From positions 1-5,759 of the forward strand of contig JAJYSO010000134.1 of the NCBI GenBank assembly GCA_021793535.1: a DNA stretch of 5,759 nt. Reading direction: 5' to 3'. The position numbers were made by a program, and so were the translations under genes. Below, piece by piece: positions 1 to 5,759 of the stretch (position 1 is the first letter of the stretch; each line of letters starts with the position of its first letter). This DNA is from Bacteroidota bacterium. GTDB taxonomy: Bacteria; Bacteroidota; Bacteroidia; Flavobacteriales; Flavobacteriaceae. The notes under the pieces were generated by a model. That model saw nothing but the letters and a program-made list of their open reading frames with translations. It made no database searches and was not told the origin of the DNA.

Positions 1-18
1 ATCTAGGAACTTGAATGA

Positions 19-46
19 TTAAGCGGTGATTCTTCTTTCCGCTTGG
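19..46 (+). other. Weak hairpin at the left edge, possibly the end of an upstream gene
   Basis: AAGCGG (21-26) and CCGCTT (39-44) form a 6-bp inverted repeat with a 12-nt loop. Two G-U pairs (20-45 and 19-46) can extend it in RNA. A TAA at 20-22 closes a reading frame that is open from position 2, so an upstream gene could end here and the hairpin could mark its 3' end. There is no T-run directly after the stem; the next bases are GGCTTACATT and then an A-run. It is therefore not a convincing intrinsic terminator. The window begins too close to it to show any upstream gene. Confidence 0.25.
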
Positions 47-60
47 CTTACATTAAAAAA

Positions 61-93
61 TTTTAATCTGTTTTTAATCCGGTTATAATCATA
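61..93 (+). promoter_or_regulatory. Three tandem 11-bp direct repeats, probable regulator binding site
   Basis: Three consecutive 11-bp units start at 61, 72 and 83. Their first eight bases are TTTTAATC, TTTTAATC and TTATAATC; units one and two also share a G at position 10. The period is about one helical turn, which is the layout used by OmpR/PhoB-type response regulators that bind head-to-tail. The array lies 70-102 bp upstream of the first gene of the efflux operon, where an activator or repressor site would be expected. The third unit contains TATAAT (84-89), but no good -35 partner is visible, and Bacteroidota promoters usually follow a different consensus (TAnnTTTG). The repeat is seen directly; the regulatory role is inferred. 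AT-rich sequence makes a chance origin possible. Confidence 0.45.
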
Positions 94-96
94 CTC

Positions 97-115
97 AAAG
101 GTGCATTTAACCTTT
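97..115 (+). promoter_or_regulatory. Inverted repeat AAAGGT-N7-ACCTTT, possible operator or leader hairpin
   Basis: AAAGGT (97-102) and ACCTTT (110-115) are perfect 6-bp inverted arms separated by the seven bases GCATTTA. The 19-bp dyad sits just downstream of the 11-bp direct repeats and 47 bp before the start codon of the channel gene. That size and position would suit a dimeric repressor or metal sensor operator. If transcribed, it could also fold as a small hairpin in the 5' leader. No known operator consensus is matched. Confidence 0.3.
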
Positions 116-162
116 AGTTCTTCTCTTTGCAGTTATCATAAAAAGAACCTCCAACAGTCCCT

Positions 163-1479
163 ATGAGCAATCAAAAGATCACCCTCATTTTATTTTATCT
201 TTTTTTGGGTACCGGTCTGTATAGCCAAGTGCTCAAGGATACTTTATATTTAACCTTACCGGAAGCAGAAAAGAACCTACTCCAAAACAACTTACCGCTC
301 CTGGCTGAGGAACTAAATATTGCCATGGCCAAGGCCGAGGTCATTCAGGCCAAAGTTTGGCCCAATCCAACATTGAGTATAGAAAACGTTAATCCCTATA
401 CTACCTCCTATCAACGACGTCACGCTGAGGAACAAGCCTCCTTGTTTGGCAGCGAAAGTCTGGGGAAATACCACCAGATAGAAATTCAATTAGAACAGGT
501 TGTTTCTCTTGCTGGCAAACATAGAAAACGCAGGTCCTTGGCCGAAGTAGCTGTTGAAGAGGCAGAAGCCTATTTGGCTGATTTCTTATGGGATTTAAAA
601 ACAGAGTTTAGAAAAACCGTTTATAACTATACCTATACACAACAGTATCTAGGTGATCTTCAAAAACGATATACCTCCATAGGCACTTTAATAAATGCCT
701 CTAAAAACCAATATCAACGTGGTAATCTCAGTAAAATGGAGCTCATCCGGTTGCAAGCCTTAAAAGTAGAGTTGCACTCCGACATTCTCGAATTACAAAC
801 AACTCTTGAAGCGCTCCAAGGAACCTTATCTTTGCTCTTAAATCAACCGAACAGAAAAGTATTCTCCTTTGAATTAGAGGAGGCCCCTCTGGAAGGGATA
901 GCACCAAACTACAACAAAGATGATCTGTTTCATCTGGCCCGCACAAACCGACCGAAAATCCTTCTTTCCGAGCTTCATATAGACCATGCCTCCAAAGAAT
1001 ACGATCTTGAAAGATCACAGCGTATCCCTGATGTGGGAGTAGCCCTAAACTATGATCGCGGAGGGGGTATCTATCCGGATTACATAGGGCTTGGAATAGC
1101 ACTAGACCTGCCCTTTTTTAATACCAATAAAGGAAACATTAAAAAAGCGGCCCTCCAAATCACACAAAAAGAGTATCAGCATGAACACTTACTCCAGGCA
1201 TCAAAAAACGCCTTATCACAAAAACATGAAGAAGTCCTACGGCTTGCGCAGTTCTTGGAAAATACAGGCGCTGATTACCTTCTGGATTTGGACAATATGA
1301 TGAAAGCCTATACCCAATATTTTAAAGAGCGCAGCATCGACATTACCACTTATATGGATTTTTTAGAGGCCTATTTGGAAAACAAAAAAACCGTACTACA
1401 ACGTCAAAAAGAATATCGCATGGCCATTGAAGATATAAACCGCCTGACAGGAATCGAGCTCATCGAGATGACGAAGTAA
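163..1479 (+). CDS. TolC/CzcC-family outer-membrane efflux channel of a heavy-metal RND system
   Basis: This is the 438-aa outer-membrane factor, which should trimerise into a beta-barrel with a periplasmic alpha-helical tunnel and let substrate leave the cell. Residues 1-21 look like a Sec signal peptide (charged start, hydrophobic ITLILFYLFLGTGLY, likely cleavage before Q22). No lipobox Cys is present, unlike CusC. The two duplicated OEP halves span about 30-230 and 250-436. The first holds WPNPTLSIE (66-74), QLEQVVSLAGKHRKRR (109-124) and YQRGNLSKMELIRLQ (184-198). The second holds RIPDVGVALNYDRGG (287-301) and the strand/turn region LGIALDLPFFNTNKGNIKKA (310-329). These are typical CzcC/CusC-type signatures and the length is normal. 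ATG 163 is the first start after an in-frame TAA at 139-141, and no Shine-Dalgarno is seen. The gene is first in the operon, 18 bp before the adaptor gene. Family assignment is firm; substrate is unknown. Confidence 0.93.
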   Translation: MSNQKITLILFYLFLGTGLYSQVLKDTLYLTLPEAEKNLLQNNLPLLAEELNIAMAKAEVIQAKVWPNPTLSIENVNPYTTSYQRRHAEEQASLFGSESLGKYHQIEIQLEQVVSLAGKHRKRRSLAEVAVEEAEAYLADFLWDLKTEFRKTVYNYTYTQQYLGDLQKRYTSIGTLINASKNQYQRGNLSKMELIRLQALKVELHSDILELQTTLEALQGTLSLLLNQPNRKVFSFELEEAPLEGIAPNYNKDDLFHLARTNRPKILLSELHIDHASKEYDLERSQRIPDVGVALNYDRGGGIYPDYIGLGIALDLPFFNTNKGNIKKAALQITQKEYQHEHLLQASKNALSQKHEEVLRLAQFLENTGADYLLDLDNMMKAYTQYFKERSIDITTYMDFLEAYLENKKTVLQRQKEYRMAIEDINRLTGIELIEMTK

Positions 1480-1486
1480 AGAAATA

Positions 1487-1494
1487 ATACCCAT
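1487..1494 (+). repeat. ATACCCAT octamer, copy 1, in the channel-adaptor spacer
   Basis: The 18-bp spacer between the channel stop codon and the adaptor start contains ATACCCAT, starting 7 nt after the stop. The same octamer occurs in the next spacer (2609-2616). Its role is unknown; it could be a translation-related element or coincidence. No Shine-Dalgarno-like sequence is present in this spacer. Confidence 0.25.
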
Positions 1495-1497
1495 AAA

Positions 1498-2604
1498 ATG
1501 AAAAGCAAAAAGAATTTTAAAATGGTGTTTATGCAGCTGTTATGCGTAAGTTTTCTCTTGATTTCTTGCCGTCAAAAAGGCAAACCAACCCACTCTGAAG
1601 GAAAGAGCGATCATCCTTGTATAAGCGATAGCGAATTAAAAACCTTCCAACCTTTAAAAGTAGAGAATACTCCCGTTATTAAAGAACTGCGACTCACAGG
1701 AAAAGTGGTTTATAATCCCAATAAAGTTTTAAACTATGTCAGTCTGGTCAGTGGAACCATTGTACACTCCTATATCTCTTTGGGCGATCAAGTACAAAAA
1801 GGACAGGTTTTAGCCGAAATAAAAAGTAATGAACTCAATGAAATGCAAGCTGAAGTCATACAGCTGAAGGCCGATCTAAAAGTTGCTCAACGAGAATTGG
1901 AGTCCATCCAAAATTTTTATCAAGATCAGGTCGCATCAGAAAGAGAATTGATTCGAGCTCGAAGTGAAAAAGAAAAAATCGAAGCAGAATTGAATAAATT
2001 ACAAAACAACCTCCAGCTTTATCCTCAAGGCAAGGAAAAGAGCCTCTTTCAAATCAGAGCACCACAGTCAGGTTTTATCGTCAAAAATCGCATGGTAAAC
2101 AGTGCTCAAATTAGTACAGATGGAGAGCCTTTATTCACCCTATCGGATACTCGACAGGTCTGGGTAAATTTGAATGTACACGCCTCAAACCTCGGTGCTG
2201 TACAACAGGGTATGCCCATTCAAATCAAGACCAGGTCCTATCCAGATCGAGTCTTTCACGGAAAAATTCAACATCTATCCAATATAGTGGACCCGGAAGA
2301 AAATGTGATCAAAGCCCGAGTAGTATTGGAAAATAAGTCTCTGTTATTAAAGCCTGGTCTCTTCGTAGAAGGGCTTATAAAAGCCGAGACCGAATTAAAA
2401 ATGCCCCGGTTGCCTGCCTCTTCGGTCATCTATCAAAACAATGACAATTATGTCGTAATCATTCAAGACAGCTGCAAAATAGACTTCCGAAAAGTGGAGG
2501 TGTTTTTATCCAATGAAAAGGAGCTGTATATAGAAAAAGGAGTCCATCCAGGGGACGTAGTCGTCACCAAAAAGGCGCTATTACTCTTTGGAGAGCTAAA
2601 ATAA
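1498..2604 (+). CDS. CzcB/CusB-type periplasmic adaptor (membrane fusion) lipoprotein
   Basis: This 368-aa adaptor links the RND pump to the outer-membrane channel. The N-terminus has a charged region (KSKKNFK), a hydrophobic stretch and a lipobox L21-I22-S23-C24, so the mature protein should be lipid-anchored at Cys24. A short polar segment follows with His32, His39 and Cys41, which might touch metal. The domains appear in adaptor order. The two lipoyl/barrel-sandwich halves are about 79-110 (SGTIVHSYISLGDQVQKGQ) and 183-216 (APQSGFIVKN). They flank an alpha-helical hairpin at about 111-172 that is rich in Leu, Glu and Lys. A beta-barrel follows at about 218-295 (VWVNLNVH, KPGLFVEG), then a membrane-proximal domain to the end (LPASSVI, GVHPGDVVVTK). 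No extra C-terminal metal chaperone domain is present. ATG 1498 is the first start after the upstream gene's in-frame stop. The gene is 35 bp from the pump gene. Family is secure; metal specificity is not visible. Confidence 0.93.
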   Translation: MKSKKNFKMVFMQLLCVSFLLISCRQKGKPTHSEGKSDHPCISDSELKTFQPLKVENTPVIKELRLTGKVVYNPNKVLNYVSLVSGTIVHSYISLGDQVQKGQVLAEIKSNELNEMQAEVIQLKADLKVAQRELESIQNFYQDQVASERELIRARSEKEKIEAELNKLQNNLQLYPQGKEKSLFQIRAPQSGFIVKNRMVNSAQISTDGEPLFTLSDTRQVWVNLNVHASNLGAVQQGMPIQIKTRSYPDRVFHGKIQHLSNIVDPEENVIKARVVLENKSLLLKPGLFVEGLIKAETELKMPRLPASSVIYQNNDNYVVIIQDSCKIDFRKVEVFLSNEKELYIEKGVHPGDVVVTKKALLLFGELK

Positions 2605-2608
2605 GAAG

Positions 2609-2616
2609 ATACCCAT
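2609..2616 (+). repeat. ATACCCAT octamer, copy 2, in the adaptor-pump spacer
   Basis: This is the second copy of the octamer found at 1487-1494. It starts 4 nt after the adaptor stop codon, inside the 35-bp spacer before the pump gene. The rest of the spacer is A-rich before the pump ATG and lacks a Shine-Dalgarno. Function is unknown. Confidence 0.25.
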
Positions 2617-2639
2617 CACACGGAATAGAATTACAAAGA

Positions 2640-5600
2640 ATGAAAAAATTTACAGATGCCCTGGTTTCATTTTCTCTGAAAAACCCGCTCATCATTTTCT
2701 TTTTGGTTGGCTTAATGGTCGCTATCGGGAGCTACAGTTACCTGCATACCCCCATTGAAGCCTATCCCGATGTAACCAATACAAGGGCCCGAGTTATTGC
2801 ACAATGGCCCGGTAAAAGCGCCGAAGAAATGGAGCGTTTTGTCACCTTACCGATCATGAGGGAAATGAATACAATACCCAAGAAAGAAAACGTTCGTTCT
2901 ATTTCCCTCTTCGGTCTTTCTGTGATCTCCGTTGGTTTCGGCGATGATGTGGATGATTTCTATGCTCAACAATATGCTTCTAATCGAATACAAGATTTAG
3001 ACTTACCCGAAGGGGTAGAAATCGAAATTGAACCTCCCTCTGGGGCAACCGGTGAAATCTTTAGATATATTGTCCAAAGCGATCGCCCCATCAAAGAACT
3101 TTCCGCATATCACAAATGGGTCATTGAACCTGAATTATTGGCCGTGCCCGGCATTGCTGCAGTTGAAGATTTTGGAGGAGAGGAAAAAGTATATCAGGTT
3201 CAAGTCAATCCCGTTGCGTTGGAACAATATGATCTGTCTCCTTTGGATGTGTATGAATCCCTGTCCAAGAGCAATATCAATGTAGGGGGTGACATGATTC
3301 AAAAGGGCGACCAAACCTACGTGGTTCGAGGCGTTGGGCTTCTCACCAGCATAGAAGATATTAAAAATACCTTAATCACCTCCAATCATGGAACTCCTGT
3401 ACTCATTAAAGACATCGCTAATGTCCAAGTGAGTGCCAAACCTCGATTAGGCCAAGTGAGTTTGGATGATCAAGACGACGTTATTCAGGGGATTGTTATT
3501 ATGCTTCGAGGAGAGAATCCTGAAGAAGTTATTGCAGGGGTAAAAGAAAAGATTAAGGAATTAAATCACAGGATTCTACCTCATGACATCCAGCTCAAAC
3601 CCTTTATCGATCGCACCGATTTAGTACAAACCACAGTTAAAACGGTATCCACCAATCTTTTGGAAGGCATCATCCTAGTGTCTCTTATTATCTTTATTTT
3701 TCTATTTGATTGGCGCACCACCCTAACTGTAGCATTGGTTATCCCCCTCTCTTTTTTGTTCGCCATTATCATGCTTAAAATCCAAAAAATGCCGGCCAAT
3801 CTAATTTCCATGGGGGCGCTTGACTTTGGATTGTTACTGGAAGGAACGCTGGTAATTGTGGAAGCAGTGTATGTGGCCTTAGAGAAAAAGTCCATAGCTT
3901 ATGGAAGAGAACGGTATAATAAACTCTCAAAATCCGGCACCATCAAACGGGTGATCAGTAAAGTAGCTCCACATATTTTCTTTGCTCAGCTCATTCTCAT
4001 TGTAGCCCTTTTTCCAATTTTCTCTTTTCAAAAGGTAGAAGGCAAAATGTTTTCTCCCCTAGCCTATACCTTAGGGTATGCCTTACTCGGGTCTCTTCTG
4101 TTGAGCCTTACTTTTGTACCCGCTATGAGCAAGGTTATGCTAAAAAAGAACCTCAAACCCAGAAAGAGTCCAATTTCGGAAGCCTTTAAGCGAGGAGCGT
4201 TCTGGTTATATGAAAAAGCAACGGCTCGCCGAAAACTAACCTTGATCATTTTCAGCATCCTTTTACTCTTTTGTGGAATTAAAATGGCCCATTACGGCAG
4301 TGAGTTCATTCCGGAACTCAATGAAGGCGCAATTTATGTACGCGCGACTCTGCCCACCAGTATTAACCTTAAAGAATCTGTACAAACAGGAAAGGAAATT
4401 CGCGAGAAATTGAGTGAATTTGACGAGGTTAAATTCGTACTCAATCAAACAGGACGACCCAATGACGGAACTGACCCCACCGGTTTTTTCAACAATGAAT
4501 TCCACATTGAGTTAAAACCCAAAGAGCAATGGAAACGAAAAATAGCAAAGCAGGAACTACTAGATGAGATAAAAGATTCCCTGGCCACATTTAAAGGGAT
4601 AACCTTTGGATTTAGCCAGCCCATTCAGGACAACGTGGAAGAATATGTAGCAGGTGTCAAAAGTTCATTGGTTGTAAAAATATTTGGAGATGACCTATTT
4701 GAAATGGAGAAGCAAGCGGAGGCTGTGGCAAATAGTATAAAAAAAGTTCCTGGCATTGCCGATGTATTGGTTTATGAGAACATCGGTTCTCCTGAGCTTC
4801 AAATCCATCTGGATGAACGTAGAATGGCACAATATGCCATCAGCACTGAAGAAGCCCAAGCTGTAATCGAAATGGCTATCGGTGGGAAGAAAGCTTCTTC
4901 CTTTTATGAAAAGGAACGAAAATTCGACATCCAAATACGCTTTGAAAAAAGTTACAGGGATAGTGAAATAGAAATTGGCAATATTTTAATTCCTTCCTTA
5001 GATGGCCATAAAGTCCCCTTACAGGAGATTGCCGATATCGAATTCAAGACCGGCCCGGCCTTCATATATAGAGAAGGAGGAAGCCGGTATACCTCAATAG
5101 GTTTTAGCGTCGATGGACGGGACCTGGGCAGTGCTATTGCAGAAGCTCAAAAAACCGTGCAACAAGAAGTCCATTTCCCATCTGAAACAAAGGTAACTTG
5201 GGCAGGAGAATTTGAAAGTAAAGAGCGGGCCACCAAACAGCTTAGCTACATTGTTCCGGCGGTTCTTTTATTAATTGTTTTTTTGCTTTATCTAAACTTT
5301 GGAAGCATACGAGACACCCTTGTAAGTATTTCAACGGTTTTCTTTGCCTTCATCGGCGGGTTTATATCTCTCTGGGCCACAGGTACCATTTTTGGTATCT
5401 CTGCCGGTATTGGGTTTATCATATTGTTTGGGGTAGTTACCATTAATGGAATCATTCTCGTGGCCCAAATCAAGGAAAACTTACAAAAAATGCCATTAGA
5501 GAAATCCATATCTACTGCCATTGCTCAGCGGTCAAGACCTATTGTCATGATTGCACTCATGGGGTCCTTAGGTCTCTTTCCTGCAGCTCTTTCCACTGGA

Positions 5601-5723
5601 ATGGGATCTGAGATTCAGAAACCTTTAGCCATTATGATTTCCGGAGGATTACCCATAGCTATGCTTTTATCCTTTACGGTCCTTCCTCAAATTTTTTATT
5701 TGGTCTACAAAAAGAGGTCTTAA
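2640..5723 (+). CDS. czcA: CzcA/CusA-family heavy-metal efflux RND transporter (inner-membrane pump)
   Basis: This 1027-aa proton-driven pump should act as a homotrimer in the inner membrane and export metal cations through the adaptor and channel encoded upstream. Family marks are the N-terminal LKNPLIIFFLVGL and TPIEAYPDVTN (37-47), FGLSVISVGF (91-100), FIPELNEGAIYVRATLP (556-572), VKIFGDD (679-685) and GEFESKERA (856-864). I infer the usual 12 membrane segments: TM1 about 16-34, TM2-6 about 338-498, TM7 about 531-549 and TM8-12 about 870-1022. Two large periplasmic loops lie between TM1-2 and TM7-8. TM4 reads DFGLLLEGTLVIVEA (395-409). Asp395, Glu401 and Glu408 align with CzcA Asp402, Asp408 and Glu415, so the middle Asp is a Glu. 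By hand alignment the CusA Met573/623/672 positions are non-Met, which argues against a Cu(I)/Ag(I) pump and for a divalent-cation type. Length is near family normal (CusA 1047, CzcA 1063) with no frameshift. Substrate is inferred only; the symbol denotes the family. Confidence 0.95.
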   Translation: MKKFTDALVSFSLKNPLIIFFLVGLMVAIGSYSYLHTPIEAYPDVTNTRARVIAQWPGKSAEEMERFVTLPIMREMNTIPKKENVRSISLFGLSVISVGFGDDVDDFYAQQYASNRIQDLDLPEGVEIEIEPPSGATGEIFRYIVQSDRPIKELSAYHKWVIEPELLAVPGIAAVEDFGGEEKVYQVQVNPVALEQYDLSPLDVYESLSKSNINVGGDMIQKGDQTYVVRGVGLLTSIEDIKNTLITSNHGTPVLIKDIANVQVSAKPRLGQVSLDDQDDVIQGIVIMLRGENPEEVIAGVKEKIKELNHRILPHDIQLKPFIDRTDLVQTTVKTVSTNLLEGIILVSLIIFIFLFDWRTTLTVALVIPLSFLFAIIMLKIQKMPANLISMGALDFGLLLEGTLVIVEAVYVALEKKSIAYGRERYNKLSKSGTIKRVISKVAPHIFFAQLILIVALFPIFSFQKVEGKMFSPLAYTLGYALLGSLLLSLTFVPAMSKVMLKKNLKPRKSPISEAFKRGAFWLYEKATARRKLTLIIFSILLLFCGIKMAHYGSEFIPELNEGAIYVRATLPTSINLKESVQTGKEIREKLSEFDEVKFVLNQTGRPNDGTDPTGFFNNEFHIELKPKEQWKRKIAKQELLDEIKDSLATFKGITFGFSQPIQDNVEEYVAGVKSSLVVKIFGDDLFEMEKQAEAVANSIKKVPGIADVLVYENIGSPELQIHLDERRMAQYAISTEEAQAVIEMAIGGKKASSFYEKERKFDIQIRFEKSYRDSEIEIGNILIPSLDGHKVPLQEIADIEFKTGPAFIYREGGSRYTSIGFSVDGRDLGSAIAEAQKTVQQEVHFPSETKVTWAGEFESKERATKQLSYIVPAVLLLIVFLLYLNFGSIRDTLVSISTVFFAFIGGFISLWATGTIFGISAGIGFIILFGVVTINGIILVAQIKENLQKMPLEKSISTAIAQRSRPIVMIALMGSLGLFPAALSTGMGSEIQKPLAIMISGGLPIAMLLSFTVLPQIFYLVYKKRS

Positions 5724-5731
5724 GACCAAAT
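5698..5731 (+). other. Inverted repeat with nested palindrome over the pump stop codon
   Basis: ATTTGGTCT (5698-5706) and AGACCAAAT (5723-5731) are perfect 9-bp inverted arms with a 16-nt loop. The left arm lies inside the last codons of the pump gene and the right arm begins at the last base of its TAA stop. A perfect 12-bp palindrome GGTCTTAAGACC (5716-5727) overlaps the right arm and offers an alternative fold. No T-run follows on the + strand, so it is not a standard intrinsic terminator. It could be a 3'-end stabilising or partial-terminator hairpin, or a protein site. The next 28 bases (5732-5759) hold a G-rich run (GAGGGGG, 5747-5753) and no recognisable gene. Confidence 0.4.
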
Positions 5732-5759
5732 CTGTCCTGTAAAAAAGAGGGGGTTAAAT

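Noticed and set aside
52..67. Near-palindrome ATTAAAA-AA-TTTTAAT
   Set aside because: It is a real dyad, but it is composed only of A and T in an AT-rich leader and overlaps the first direct repeat. It is easily explained by composition.
84..89. TATAAT as a sigma-70-type -10 box
   Set aside because: There is no -35 element at 16-18 bp upstream (61-66 is TTTTAA), Bacteroidota use a different -7/-33 consensus, and the hexamer is part of the third direct repeat.
122..129. TCTCTTTG as a Bacteroidota -7 box (TAnnTTTG)
   Set aside because: It matches 5 of 6 fixed positions, but there is no TTTG-like -33 element about 20 bp upstream.
146..152. AACCTCC just before the first start codon
   Set aside because: It resembles the anti-Shine-Dalgarno rather than a ribosome binding site, so it cannot serve as one.
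743..1102. 119-aa open frame on the minus strand inside the channel gene
   Set aside because: It lies wholly antisense to a well-supported TolC-family gene, and its translation resembles no family I know. It is an overlap shadow.
3028..3285. 85-aa open frame on the + strand inside the pump gene
   Set aside because: It is out of frame within conserved CzcA coding sequence and has no recognisable domain or start signal.
3581..5521. Several minus-strand open frames (64-104 aa) opposite the pump gene
   Set aside because: They are antisense to conserved pump coding sequence, have low-complexity translations and no recognisable motifs.
5747..5759. GAGGGGG followed by TTAAAT at the right edge, as the start of a further gene
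   Set aside because: An ATG would need a G just beyond the window and would sit too close to the G-run for a normal ribosome binding site. It cannot be judged from the sequence shown.

Overview
The window carries one complete tripartite heavy-metal efflux operon of the HME-RND (Czc/Cus) type, all on the + strand. The order is outer-membrane channel (163-1479), periplasmic adaptor lipoprotein (1498-2604), then inner-membrane RND pump (2640-5723). This is the classic C-B-A order. The source is probably a member of the Bacteroidota, most likely a flavobacterium. The three proteins resemble Bacteroidota versions of these families, the base composition is moderately AT-rich, and none of the three start codons has a convincing Shine-Dalgarno sequence, as is usual in that phylum.

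Positions 1-162 are non-coding leader. They hold a weak hairpin just after a possible upstream stop codon (19-46), three tandem 11-bp direct repeats with core TTTTAATC (61-93), and a 6-bp-arm inverted repeat AAAGGT-N7-ACCTTT (97-115). These are plausible binding sites for a metal-responsive or response-regulator protein, but no regulator gene lies in the window. The spacers between genes are 18 and 35 bp, so co-transcription is very likely. Both spacers contain the octamer ATACCCAT. The pump gene ends inside a 9-bp-stem inverted repeat with a nested perfect 12-bp palindrome over the stop codon (5698-5731). The last 28 bases show no coding sequence.

The pump should take metal ions from the periplasm and/or cytoplasm using the proton gradient. 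The lipid-anchored adaptor bridges it to the TolC-like channel, which opens through the outer membrane. The substrate cannot be fixed from sequence. The transmembrane-4 motif is of the DFG type seen in divalent-cation (Zn/Co/Cd/Ni) pumps, and the methionines of the CusA Cu(I)/Ag(I) site appear to be absent. One unusual point is that the second acidic residue of the transmembrane-4 motif is Glu401 where CzcA has Asp408.

I found no novel multi-gene system here. The points worth a second look are the leader repeats, the altered proton/metal-relay motif, and the inverted repeat over the last stop codon.
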